This document shows, piece by piece, positions 44,626 to 52,759 of a stretch of 64,000 nucleotides of DNA (positions are counted from its first letter, which is position 1; the number at the start of each line of letters is the position of its first letter). The DNA is from Maricaulis sp. (GTDB taxonomy: Bacteria; Pseudomonadota; Alphaproteobacteria; Caulobacterales; Maricaulaceae). The DNA is taken from the NCBI GenBank assembly GCA_002692855.1, contig NZMJ01000084.1:1-64000 (forward strand), written 5' to 3'. The notes under the pieces are model-generated. The model made no database searches. It saw only the letters and a program-made list of their open reading frames with translations, and was not told the origin of the DNA. The position numbers and the translations under genes are program-made.

Positions 44626-45045
44626 TCATCCCCCGCCCCCGCCCTGTTTCGACGAAGGCTCGGGCGCGGCGAGGGTATCGATGATCGGACAGTCGGGCCG
44701 CGAATCGCCGTGACAGGCATCAACCAGCCGGGTCAGGGTGAGTCGCATCGCCCTGAGTTCGGAGAGCTTGTGATCGATTTCGAGAATATGGTCCTTGGCC
44801 AGCGTGCGCACCTCGGCGCTGGACCGGTCCTGATCGTCGTAAAGTGACAGCAGGGTTCGGCAGTCCTCAAGCGAGAAGCCGAGCGAGCGAGCCCGCGCAA
44901 GGAACCCCAGCCTGTGCATGTCCCGGGCTGCATACACCCGATAGCCATTTTCGGATCGTGCCGGTGAAACCAGACCAATCTCTTCGTAATAGCGGATTGT
45001 TTTTGCTGGCAGTCTGGTCAGTTCGGCGACGTCTTTGACATTCAT
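44626..45045 (-). CDS. cueR: CueR-type copper-responsive MerR regulator
   Basis: About 139 residues. The MerR HTH is complete (MNVKDVAELTRLPAKTIRYYEEIGLVSPARSENGYRVY). A dimerisation helix follows, and the Cu(I) site has two cysteines in CHGDSRPDCPII, the C-x7-C loop of CueR/HmrR. The ATG at 45045 has AGGAG 8 nt upstream; an earlier open stretch is not supported. It is codirectional with the ATPase, with the regulated promoter in the 87-bp gap. Divergent from the DUF305 gene. Confidence 0.95.
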   Translation of the reverse strand: MNVKDVAELTRLPAKTIRYYEEIGLVSPARSENGYRVYAARDMHRLGFLARARSLGFSLEDCRTLLSLYDDQDRSSAEVRTLAKDHILEIDHKLSELRAMRLTLTRLVDACHGDSRPDCPIIDTLAAPEPSSKQGGGGG

Positions 45046-45164
45046 GACCGGCTCTCCTGAATGGCCCGGTTCTGGACAATTACGCACGGGGTCAGGTTTT
45101 CCCTCACGGTCCAGGCGAAATTTTTTTGCCGTGGAACCTGCTGCAAAGACAAGCAGTTGAAACC

Positions 45165-45181
45165 CCGAACCCCTTGTTCGG
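45165..45181 (+). promoter_or_regulatory. Inverted repeat upstream of the DUF305 gene
   Basis: CCGAAC-CCCTT-GTTCGG is a perfect 6-bp inverted repeat 22 bp before the ATG at 45204, within the 158-bp gap shared with cueR. It may be an operator for the DUF305 gene or part of a leader hairpin. Confidence 0.35.
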
Positions 45182-45203
45182 AAAAGCTGCGAGGCCAATC
45201 GAT

Positions 45204-45737
45204 ATGCAACTTGGAAAATACTGGAAATTCGGGGCGATGATCCTCACCTCGATGATCGTGATGTTCGCCATCATGTATCTCAACACCTACAGCATCGACC
45301 ACGTCACCTTCAGCGAGACCCGCTTCTACATGACCTTCGTCATGGGCGCGGCAATGGCGGTCGTGATGCTGTCCTTCATGCTGGGAATGTACAGCAATCC
45401 GAAGATCAATGTCGCGATCTATGCGGGCAGTGCGCTGGTCTTCTTTCTCGCGCTCTGGCTCGTACGAAGCCAGGAGACGGTCCACGACGAAAGCTGGATG
45501 AGCGCGATGATCCCGCACCACTCGATCGCCATCCTGACGTCCGAACGTGCCAACATCTCGGATGTGCGGGTGCGAGAACTCGCCGACAGCATCATCGAGG
45601 CCCAGCGCCGTGAGATCGCGGAGATGAAATGGCTTCTCGATGACATCGCGGCCAATGGCGAAGCCGAAACAGAGGCCGAGGCCCAGGCCCGGCCCGTGCC
45701 GGAATTCGAGGCCAGTGCCAGCCCCGATCCGGCCTGA
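45204..45737 (+). CDS. DUF305-family membrane protein
   Basis: About 177 residues. There are three N-terminal membrane helices (KFGAMILTSMIVMFAIMYLNTY, YMTFVMGAAMAVVMLSFMLGMY, VAIYAGSALVFFLALWLV). A periplasmic helical tail has the DUF305 motif SAMIPHHSIAILTSERA, with two adjacent His that may bind metal. The start is the ATG at 45204 (MQLGKYWK) with GAGG at 10 nt. DUF305 proteins frequently accompany copper-resistance genes. The acidic end rich in Glu, Ala and Pro may be flexible. Likely part of the island, transcribed away from it. Confidence 0.88.
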   Translation: MQLGKYWKFGAMILTSMIVMFAIMYLNTYSIDHVTFSETRFYMTFVMGAAMAVVMLSFMLGMYSNPKINVAIYAGSALVFFLALWLVRSQETVHDESWMSAMIPHHSIAILTSERANISDVRVRELADSIIEAQRREIAEMKWLLDDIAANGEAETEAEAQARPVPEFEASASPDPA

Positions 45738-45800
45738 CGCTAGGAAGCCAAACCGTCTGGCGCCCTTGACGCGCGAGCCCGCGCGTTCGACAGCAGCCCC

Positions 45801-47003
45801 ATGCCGACGACCGGACCCACAGATGACCCCGTCGACGCACTGGTCATCGGGGCCGGTGCGGCGGGGCTGTTCTATGCTGCCCGCGCGGGCGAGGCCGGTT
45901 TACGCGTCCTGGTGATCGATCACGCTGCCAAGCCGGCCGAGAAGGTGCGCATTTCCGGCGGCGGCCGGTGCAACTTCACCAACCTTCATACTGGTCCCGG
46001 CAATTTCATTTCGCAGAACCCCCATTTCGCGAAATCCGCGCTGGCACGCTACACGCCGCAGGACTTCATCGACCGTTTGGCCCGTCACGGCATCACCTGG
46101 CACGAAAAGACGCTAGGCCAGCTTTTCTGCGACGGACGGTCCGGCGCGATCATCGACATGCTGGTGAGTGAGTTGCGCGACGTGGGCGGTCAGCTGCGCC
46201 TCAACACCACGACCGGTGCGATATCGAAGACGGATGGCGGCTTCACGGTCGAAACATCCGGCGGACTGGTTCGCGCTGACCGGCTGGTTGTTGCAAGCGG
46301 CGGCCTGTCGATCCCGAAAATGGGCGCCACCGGGCTCGCCTACGACATAGCCCGGCAATTCGGGCACGCTGTCATACCGCCGCGTCCGGCCCTGGTGCCC
46401 TTCGTGTTCGAGGGTCGCGACAAGGAGGATTTCGCCTCGATTTCCGGTGTCGCCTGCCCGGTTCGTGCCAGCACCAAGCGAGCCGACTTCAACGAGGCGA
46501 TGCTGTTCACCCATCGCGGGCTGTCCGGCCCGGCCATTCTGCAGATCTCGTCCTATTGGGCCGAAGGCGAAACGATTTCGCTCGACCTGCTGGCCGGACG
46601 CGATGCGCTGGCCGCATTGACCGCGTTCAAGGCCGAGCATCCGATGAAGGCGTTTGCGACCGCGCTCGAAACCCTCATGCCGAACCGGCTCGTCGACCTT
46701 CTGGCCGCCCGCGGCGCGATACCGGACGTGCCGCGCCTCGCCGACATGTCCCACGCCGCGATAGAGTCCGTTCTCGCCGACCTGTCGAACTGGACGATCC
46801 GGCCCGCCGGAACCGAGGGCTGGCGCACCGCCGAAGTGACGGCTGGCGGCATCGACACCCGCAGATTGTCATCGCGCACGATGGAAAGCCGAACAATTCC
46901 AGGTCTTTACTTCATCGGCGAGTGCGTCGACGTGACCGGATGGCTGGGCGGATACAATTTCCAGTGGGCCTGGGCCAGCGCCCACGCTGCCGCGCAGGCC
47001 TGA
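45801..47003 (+). CDS. HI0933-like NAD(P)/FAD-dependent oxidoreductase
   Basis: A 400-residue flavoprotein of the YhiN/BaiN group. Features are the FAD motif VIGAGAAGLFYAARAGEAG, the hallmark RISGGGRCNFTN, and the C-terminal GLYFIGECVDVTGWLGGYNFQWAWASAHAAA. The reductase role of most members is unknown. The ATG at 45801 follows a 63-bp gap after the DUF305 gene. No substrate clue from neighbours. Probably a core gene, not part of the copper island. Confidence 0.9.
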   Translation: MPTTGPTDDPVDALVIGAGAAGLFYAARAGEAGLRVLVIDHAAKPAEKVRISGGGRCNFTNLHTGPGNFISQNPHFAKSALARYTPQDFIDRLARHGITWHEKTLGQLFCDGRSGAIIDMLVSELRDVGGQLRLNTTTGAISKTDGGFTVETSGGLVRADRLVVASGGLSIPKMGATGLAYDIARQFGHAVIPPRPALVPFVFEGRDKEDFASISGVACPVRASTKRADFNEAMLFTHRGLSGPAILQISSYWAEGETISLDLLAGRDALAALTAFKAEHPMKAFATALETLMPNRLVDLLAARGAIPDVPRLADMSHAAIESVLADLSNWTIRPAGTEGWRTAEVTAGGIDTRRLSSRTMESRTIPGLYFIGECVDVTGWLGGYNFQWAWASAHAAAQA

Positions 47004-47073
47004 CCGCACGCCTTGATGGGACTGAAGGGCATCTTATGTCTTGTTCGAGATGAGCAAGGCAGAGGTGGCCCCT

Positions 47074-47337
47074 ATGGCGGGCGGATGGACACGCGACGGC
47101 GCAATTCAGGACCAGATCGACGACACGGTCTCCGACGCGGTCGAACATGCCCGCGCCCGCATGGCGCGGGGTGAAAGCGCCGAGCTTTGCGACGAGTGCG
47201 GCGAGCCGATCCCCGACGCGAGGCGCGAAGCCGTGCCCGGCGTGCGAACCTGTGTGCATTGCCAGTCCGAACGCGATGGCAGCCGCGCGCCGGCCGGTTT
47301 TAACCGGCGCGGCAGCAAGGACAGCCAGCTTCGCTGA
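47074..47337 (+). CDS. DksA/TraR-family zinc-finger protein (YbiI-like)
   Basis: An 87-residue protein. It has the short DksA-like zinc finger CDECGEPIPDARREAVPGVRTCVHCQ with four cysteines, and the C-terminal NRRGSKDSQLR, matching Escherichia coli YbiI in length and sequence. The ATG at 47074 (MAGGWTRDG) is chosen by this match; earlier TTG and ATG codons lie upstream. It lacks the coiled-coil tip of DksA, so transcriptional control through the RNA polymerase channel is uncertain. Convergent with proA across 12 bp. Confidence 0.92.
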   Translation: MAGGWTRDGAIQDQIDDTVSDAVEHARARMARGESAELCDECGEPIPDARREAVPGVRTCVHCQSERDGSRAPAGFNRRGSKDSQLR

Positions 47338-47349
47338 TACGGTCCCGGG

Positions 47350-48630
47350 CTACGGGCGTTGCTGCCCGCTGCCGTGAACCAGGTATTTGAAACTCGTCAG
47401 CTGCTCGGCGCCCACCGGACCACGCGCGTGCATCTTGCCCGTCGCAATCCCGATCTCGGCGCCCATGCCGAATTCTCCCCCGTCCGAGAACTGGGTCGAG
47501 GCGTTGTGCATCACCACGGCGGAGTCGATTTGCGTCAGGAATTGCTGCGCAGCATTCCCGTCACCGGCGACGATAGCATCGGTGTGACCCGAAGAGTGGG
47601 CCTGGACAAATCCGATGGCCTCGTCGAGCCCGCCGACCACCTTGATCGACAAGATGTTGCTCAGATACTCGGTGTCCCAGTCCTCATCCGAGGCAGGATT
47701 GATGTCGGGAAGAATGCTGCGTGCCCGCGCGTCACCGCGCAGCTCGCAATCGCCAAGCGTCCCGGCGATCTTCGGCAGCAGGGTGTCGGCGATGGCCGCA
47801 TCGACCACGACACACTCGGTCGCCCCGCAGATGCCGGTGCGGCGCATCTTGGCATTCCGGACGAGCCCGGCTGCCATTTCCAGATCGGCGGAGTGGTGCA
47901 CATAGGTGTGGTTGTTGCCGTCGAGATGAAGAAGCGTCGGCACGCGCGCTTCGCGCTGGACCAGGGAAACCAGTCCGCGTCCGCCGCGTGGGATGACGAG
48001 ATCCACATGCTCGGTGCTGTGCAGCAGATGTTTGACGGCCTCCCGGTCGCGCGTGTCGACCAGTTGCACGGCATCTTCCGGCAGTCCGGCCGCTTTCAGC
48101 CCGGCCGTCAGGCAGTCCACGATGACGCGGGAAGAGTGCAGGCTTTCTGATCCCCCGCGCAGGATGACGGCATTGCCCGACTTGATGCACAGCGCCCCGG
48201 CATCCGATCCCACATTGGGTCGCGACTCGTAGATCATGGCGATCACACCGATGGGAACGCTGACGCGGTCGATCTTCAGCCCGTTGGGGCGATCGAAATG
48301 CGCGAGCGTCCGCCCCAGCGGGTCGTCCTGGCCGGCAATGGCATCGAGCGCATCGGCCATCGCGGCGACCCGGTCTTCGGTCAGGGTCAGCCGGTCGATG
48401 AAGGCCGCGTCCTTGCCGCTGCCTTGTACGCCTTCGACATCCTTCGCATTTGCGGCCAGCACCTCGGCGGTGCGGGCGCGCAGGGCATTCGCCGCTTCGG
48501 TCACCGCCGTGTTCCGCTGGTCGATGGATGCCACCGACAGGGCTTGTGCCGCAGAACGCGCGCGCTGGCCAAGTCCGGAAACGACCGCCGCGATGTCGGT
48601 CTGGGTCGTGGGAGGGCTCATCTCGTTCAT
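47350..48630 (-). CDS. proA: Gamma-glutamyl phosphate reductase
   Basis: About 426 residues, aldehyde-dehydrogenase superfamily. It reduces gamma-glutamyl phosphate to the semialdehyde, second step of proline synthesis. Features are the NAD(P) region [30 protein letters not shown] and the catalytic cysteine in [13 protein letters not shown]. The start is the ATG at 48630 with AAGGA upstream; a TTG seven codons before is unlikely. Unusually, proB lies 455 bp away on the opposite strand and not in a proBA operon. Confidence 0.96.
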   Translation of the reverse strand: MNEMSPPTTQTDIAAVVSGLGQRARSAAQALSVASIDQRNTAVTEAANALRARTAEVLAANAKDVEGVQGSGKDAAFIDRLTLTEDRVAAMADALDAIAGQDDPLGRTLAHFDRPNGLKIDRVSVPIGVIAMIYESRPNVGSDAGALCIKSGNAVILRGGSESLHSSRVIVDCLTAGLKAAGLPEDAVQLVDTRDREAVKHLLHSTEHVDLVIPRGGRGLVSLVQREARVPTLLHLDGNNHTYVHHSADLEMAAGLVRNAKMRRTGICGATECVVVDAAIADTLLPKIAGTLGDCELRGDARARSILPDINPASDEDWDTEYLSNILSIKVVGGLDEAIGFVQAHSSGHTDAIVAGDGNAAQQFLTQIDSAVVMHNASTQFSDGGEFGMGAEIGIATGKMHARGPVGAEQLTSFKYLVHGSGQQRP

Positions 48631-49085
48631 GTCGTCGTCCTTGCGTTTCAAGGCGATGGCTCGCCTTGCTTCCAGACACCAGCGCGGGCGAGGAAAGGTT
48701 GGATTTTCGGTTCGCTGCGATCACGACAGGTCTCGCAATCGGCGCACCGGGACGTCCCGGTCAGCGAAAAGCGGCGCAGCGTCTGCGCCGGATGGACAGG
48801 CCGCGATCGTCGCATTGATCGGGCCGCACTCCTGACCCAGATGGGAAGCAGACACCCGCAATTCAATGGCGAATTCCGCCGCCCGGTGAAATGCGGCAAT
48901 GCAACATTTCGGGCCGCAACCCGTTGGGTTCAGGCGTGGTGCATGTCAGCCTTGCGCCTGCCCGGCTGTTGAATTCCGCACGCAGGGCCCTGATATACGT
49001 CAGTAAGTTATTGAATGATCAGCGCTACCAGACTGCGCTTCGGGCCGTAAGCCCCTGACATTCATCACAAGATCACCCGCAGAGC
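48631..49085. other. proA-proB divergent intergenic region with palindromes
   Basis: A 455-bp stretch without a convincing gene. It contains the perfect 16-bp palindrome ACCGGGACGTCCCGGT (48746-48761), a second strong dyad CGGCGCAG-CGT-CTGCGCCG (48772-48790), and a weaker GGGC-CGTAA-GCCC near 49044. A possible proB promoter is TTGAAT near 48970 with TGATAT 16 bp on; this is weak. An 83-codon open frame on the minus strand (48648-48899) has CADCETC but no ribosome binding site or family match, so it is not called. Confidence 0.5.
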
Positions 49086-50258
49086 GTGGAGACCGCATTG
49101 CCCCGGAAGAAGAAAATCGTCGTCAAGATCGGGTCGAGCCTTCTGGCGAACAGCGAAAACCTCACCCTGCGCTATGCCTTCATCAGCGGTTTGATCAGCG
49201 ATCTCGCCCAGCTCCAGAAGGACGGATATGACATCATCCTGACCTCGTCGGGCTCCGTTGCGCTGGGCCTCAACATGATCGGGAAACGGCCCGAGGATGC
49301 CGGCATTCTGGACAAGCAGGCGGCGGCGGCCTGCGGCCAGCCGCTGCTGATGAATGCCTACCGGCAGATCGCCTCGGAACACAACATGGACGTCGCCCAG
49401 ATGCTGGTGACCGCCGAGGACATGGAAGTGCGCCGCCGCTTCCTGAACATCAAGAACACGATGACGCGCCTGTTCGAGAGCGGCGTCATGCCGATCATCA
49501 ACGAGAACGATTCCGTCGCGACCCATGACTTGCGCGTCGGCGACAATGACCGCCTGTCGGCGAAGGTCGCGCAAATGGTCGAAGCGGATCTGCTGGTCAT
49601 CCTCACCAGCGTCGATGGCCTGTTCGACCGGGACCCGTCGGACGTCGATGCCGAGTTCATTCACGAAGTCGAGGACGTCAGCACCCACCTGGAATCGACA
49701 ACCGGCATCAGTGAGCTGGGCAGCGGCGGCATGCTGACCAAGATGCAGGCGGCCAACATGGCCCAGCATGCCGGAGTCGAAACGCTGATCGCCAACGGCA
49801 TCATCGAACGCCCGATTTCCTCCCTGCTGAACGACGAGCGCCGGTACACGCGCTGCCTCGTCACCGACAAGACCGCCTCGCCCCTGCATGTCTGGCTCAG
49901 CAACCGCCTCCAGGTGTCCGGCACGCTCGTGGTGACCAATTCGGTAGCCGCGAACATCGCCGCCGGCGAGTGCGGCGTGCGCCGCCAGGACGTGGTCTCG
50001 CTACAGGGCGATTTTACCAAGGGCGACGTGCTTCACGTCTATGACGAGGACGGCAAGGAGGTCGCGCGCGGCCTGACGAATTTCTCGTCGGAGGAAACGA
50101 TGTTGATGGCCCGCCACGCCGATACGCCGGTCGAGAAGGTCATCGGCTACAAGACGCGCAGCGACATCATTGGCGCGGAAAACATCCTCGTCCTGGCCGA
50201 CAATCACCTGCAGATCGACGCGCCGGACGAAGACCAGAAATACGTGATGCCGGTCTAG
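49086..50258 (+). CDS. proB: Glutamate 5-kinase
   Basis: A 390-residue two-domain enzyme. The amino-acid-kinase domain (KIVVKIGSSLLANSEN, then SSGSVALGLNMI, NENDSVATHDLRVGDNDRLSAKVA, GGMLTKMQAA) phosphorylates glutamate. The C-terminal PUA domain begins near residue 285. First step of proline synthesis, normally inhibited by proline. The frame has no ATG start: GTG at 49086 and TTG at 49098 are candidates, and GGAG just before the TTG favours the latter, so the true N-terminus is uncertain by four residues. Confidence 0.93.
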   Translation: METALPRKKKIVVKIGSSLLANSENLTLRYAFISGLISDLAQLQKDGYDIILTSSGSVALGLNMIGKRPEDAGILDKQAAAACGQPLLMNAYRQIASEHNMDVAQMLVTAEDMEVRRRFLNIKNTMTRLFESGVMPIINENDSVATHDLRVGDNDRLSAKVAQMVEADLLVILTSVDGLFDRDPSDVDAEFIHEVEDVSTHLESTTGISELGSGGMLTKMQAANMAQHAGVETLIANGIIERPISSLLNDERRYTRCLVTDKTASPLHVWLSNRLQVSGTLVVTNSVAANIAAGECGVRRQDVVSLQGDFTKGDVLHVYDEDGKEVARGLTNFSSEETMLMARHADTPVEKVIGYKTRSDIIGAENILVLADNHLQIDAPDEDQKYVMPV

Positions 50259-50262
50259 GCGG

Positions 50263-51723
50263 CTAGAAGACCTGCGGTGCCACAACGAGCGCCACCACGC
50301 TCAGCACGACAACCGCGATCACGTTCAGCGCCAGCCCCGCGCGCATCATCGCGGGGATCGAGACCAGGCCCGAACTGAACACCACCGCATTGGGCGGCGT
50401 GGCCACCGGCAGCATGAACGCACAGCTCGCGGCCAGCGTGACCGGGATGACATAGACCAGCGGGTCCTGTCCGGTCTCGACCCCGATGGCGGCAATGACC
50501 GGCAGGAAGGTCGCGGTTGTCGCGAGATTGCTGGTCAATTCGGTGATGAAGATCACCAGCGCCGTTGCCACGACGACGAGCACAATCGCGTTCACGGTCC
50601 CGACCGACACCAGCTGCTGACCGAGAAATTGCGCCAGGCCCGAGGCCGAAACCGCCGAGGCCAGTGCCAGCCCGCCGCCGAACAGCACGAGCACACCCCA
50701 GGGCAGCTTGGTCACCGCATCCCAGGTCATCAGGGCCTGGCCCTTCTTGCCGGACGGGATCAGAAAGGCTGCCACCGCTGCGGCCATCGCAACCCCGGTG
50801 TCGGACACCTCGCCGATCACAGGCAGGCCATCGAGCCATCCGCGCGAGAGCCACCCCACCACCAGGAAGGCGAACAGGAGCGCCGTGCGTACTTCAGCCT
50901 TGCTCATGCGCCCCAGGCCGTCGCGCATTGCACCGATATGACGGATGGCCTCCCCCGATGCGCGAAAATCAATCGGGAAGATGAAACGCGTCAGAACCAG
51001 CCAGGCGATGGGCAGCATCACCAGCGATACCGGAAGGCCGACGATCATCCAGCGCGCGAAATCGATCTGGACATCGTAATTGTCAGCCATGAAGCCGACC
51101 ATGAAGGCGTTGGGCGGCGTCCCGACGAGGGTCGCGAGACCCCCCAGCGTTGCGCCATAGGCCAGGCCCAGCAGCAGCGCGACACCGAAATTGGCGTGCT
51201 GGCGCGGGGCGAGATTGGGCATGGTTTCGCGGATCACGGTCACCACGGACATCGCGATCGGCAGCAGCATCAGCGTGGTCGAGGTGTTCGAAATCCACAT
51301 GCTGACGAAGGCGGCCGCGGCCATGAAGCCCGCGACGAGCGCGCGGGAATCGGCGCCCGCCATCGCGAACACCCCCAGGGCGATGCGGCGATGCAGGCCG
51401 CACCGCTCGATGGCAAGCGCGACGACAAACCCGCCAAAGAACAGATAGACGATCGGGTGCGCGTAGGGCGCGGCGATGTCGCGTGTCGACATCACACCCA
51501 GCAGCGGCAACACCACGAGAGGCAGAAAGGCGGTGACCGCGACCGGGATGGCTTCGGTCGCCCACCAGATCGCCATCCAGCTCCCGATTGCGGCAACGAG
51601 TCTGGCTTCCGGGGGCAGGCCTTCAGGGGTGAAGGCGAAGGCGATGACCAATGCGGCGACCGGTCCCAGCACCAGTCCGATACGCTGATACAATGCCGGG
51701 CCCGAGCCCTCTTTTTCTGCCAT
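50263..51723 (-). CDS. SLC13/DASS-family dicarboxylate transporter
   Basis: About 486 residues with twelve or more membrane segments. It has both DASS Na+/substrate motifs: SNTSTTLMLLP (with SNT) in the first half and ELTSNLATTATFLPV (with SNL) in the second. Family members import C4-dicarboxylates such as succinate, fumarate and malate, or citrate, with Na+. The ATG at 51723 is used; a GTG at 51756 is possible. It is the last gene of the leftward set after the TonB receptor and secreted hydrolase, which suggests that it takes up a dicarboxylate released by periplasmic enzymes. Its stop is 4 bp from the proB stop. Confidence 0.9.
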   Translation of the reverse strand: MAEKEGSGPALYQRIGLVLGPVAALVIAFAFTPEGLPPEARLVAAIGSWMAIWWATEAIPVAVTAFLPLVVLPLLGVMSTRDIAAPYAHPIVYLFFGGFVVALAIERCGLHRRIALGVFAMAGADSRALVAGFMAAAAFVSMWISNTSTTLMLLPIAMSVVTVIRETMPNLAPRQHANFGVALLLGLAYGATLGGLATLVGTPPNAFMVGFMADNYDVQIDFARWMIVGLPVSLVMLPIAWLVLTRFIFPIDFRASGEAIRHIGAMRDGLGRMSKAEVRTALLFAFLVVGWLSRGWLDGLPVIGEVSDTGVAMAAAVAAFLIPSGKKGQALMTWDAVTKLPWGVLVLFGGGLALASAVSASGLAQFLGQQLVSVGTVNAIVLVVVATALVIFITELTSNLATTATFLPVIAAIGVETGQDPLVYVIPVTLAASCAFMLPVATPPNAVVFSSGLVSIPAMMRAGLALNVIAVVVLSVVALVVAPQVF

Positions 51724-51853
51724 TCCAGTCGCCTGCTCGTGTTCTATCGGGTTCACGACGTTGTCACCCTACACGAAACACGCGGGCTGCAGCCCGAAAA
51801 GCACGCAAAATCCGGCACGTAGCGGATCGGCCGTTGAGCGCATGTAGTGACGG

Positions 51854-52711
51854 TCACCGCCTTGCACCCTCGCCTGACTGCGAGATCAGCGCAGCGGCGG
51901 CCTCGGCCATGCCGGCATTGTCGTGCGCCACGCCGGGGACGTGAACGACCCTCCAGGCGGTCTCCATGTCCAGCTCCTGCGCCCGGTCCTGCGCCTCGGC
52001 CGCGAAATAAATCCCTCGGGCAAGACGGTGCGGGCCCTGGGCATCGGCCTCCGGCGTATGACGCAAATTCGGATCGGCAGGATCGGTATCCTGGTCCCCC
52101 AGCAAGACGACCATCGGCCGGCTGATCCAGTGGGCGATCGCCCCTTGCCCGGCCGCGAGGCCGGACAGGCCGTAGGGCCAGGGCACGGAGTCATCGGGCA
52201 GCGTGTACCAGCCTGCATTTGCGGCATATGCCGTCGTCAGGCGCGGCAGTGATTCAAACAACAAGGCCCGGTGGACGAATTGTGCGCCGGCAGAGTGACC
52301 GAAGAGGACATAGCCTTCGGCGTTGCCGCCGCGTGCAGCAATGGCGGTGAAGATCGGCTCGATCGCCTGATAGGCGTACGGACCGTCGGTTCCAATCCCG
52401 CCCAGATTGTAGAAATCCGCTCCGGGAAAATCCTGTGCCGAGAATTCGGGCGCATAGACCCTGAGCCCGTACTCGCGGGCCAGGTCCACCCAGTTCGCCG
52501 CGTACTCGTCGGCATTGCGGTAAACGCCGTGCATGACGATGACGACGGGCGCATCGGCCATCGCGTCTTCGGGGGGCTCGACAAAATGGACCGTGATGGG
52601 AAGCGCATAGCCTTCCGACACGACAAAGCTGCCGGTTCGCATATCGTCAGCCAGAGCCAGCCCGAACGATGCGAATGCCGCCAGGAAAGATGTGAAAATG
52701 TTGCGCAGCAT
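51854..52711 (-). CDS. Secreted alpha/beta hydrolase
   Basis: A 285-residue protein with a signal peptide (NIFTSFLAAFASFGLALAD). Hydrolase features are VVIVMHGVYRNADEYAANW (oxyanion side), the nucleophile elbow GHSAGAQ, an acid after VVLLGDQDTDPADPN, and a C-terminal His in GVAHDNAG. It resembles PHB-depolymerase or dienelactone-hydrolase-like esterases. Located 48 bp after the receptor stop, so probably co-transcribed with it. It should cleave an ester in the imported compound. Confidence 0.88.
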   Translation of the reverse strand: MLRNIFTSFLAAFASFGLALADDMRTGSFVVSEGYALPITVHFVEPPEDAMADAPVVIVMHGVYRNADEYAANWVDLAREYGLRVYAPEFSAQDFPGADFYNLGGIGTDGPYAYQAIEPIFTAIAARGGNAEGYVLFGHSAGAQFVHRALLFESLPRLTTAYAANAGWYTLPDDSVPWPYGLSGLAAGQGAIAHWISRPMVVLLGDQDTDPADPNLRHTPEADAQGPHRLARGIYFAAEAQDRAQELDMETAWRVVHVPGVAHDNAGMAEAAAALISQSGEGARR

Positions 52712-52759
52712 GAGCGGATCGGGGCGCCGGCCGAAACCGGCGCCCCTTCGATCGCTGAA

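Noticed and set aside
32953-45737. Copper island as a recently acquired mobile element
   Set aside because: No integrase, transposase, attachment repeats or tRNA flank, and no visible composition break. Could still be ancient transfer.
48648-48899. 83-codon minus-strand frame in the proA-proB gap with CADCETC
   Set aside because: No ribosome binding site, no known family and poor codon character; the cysteine pair alone is insufficient.
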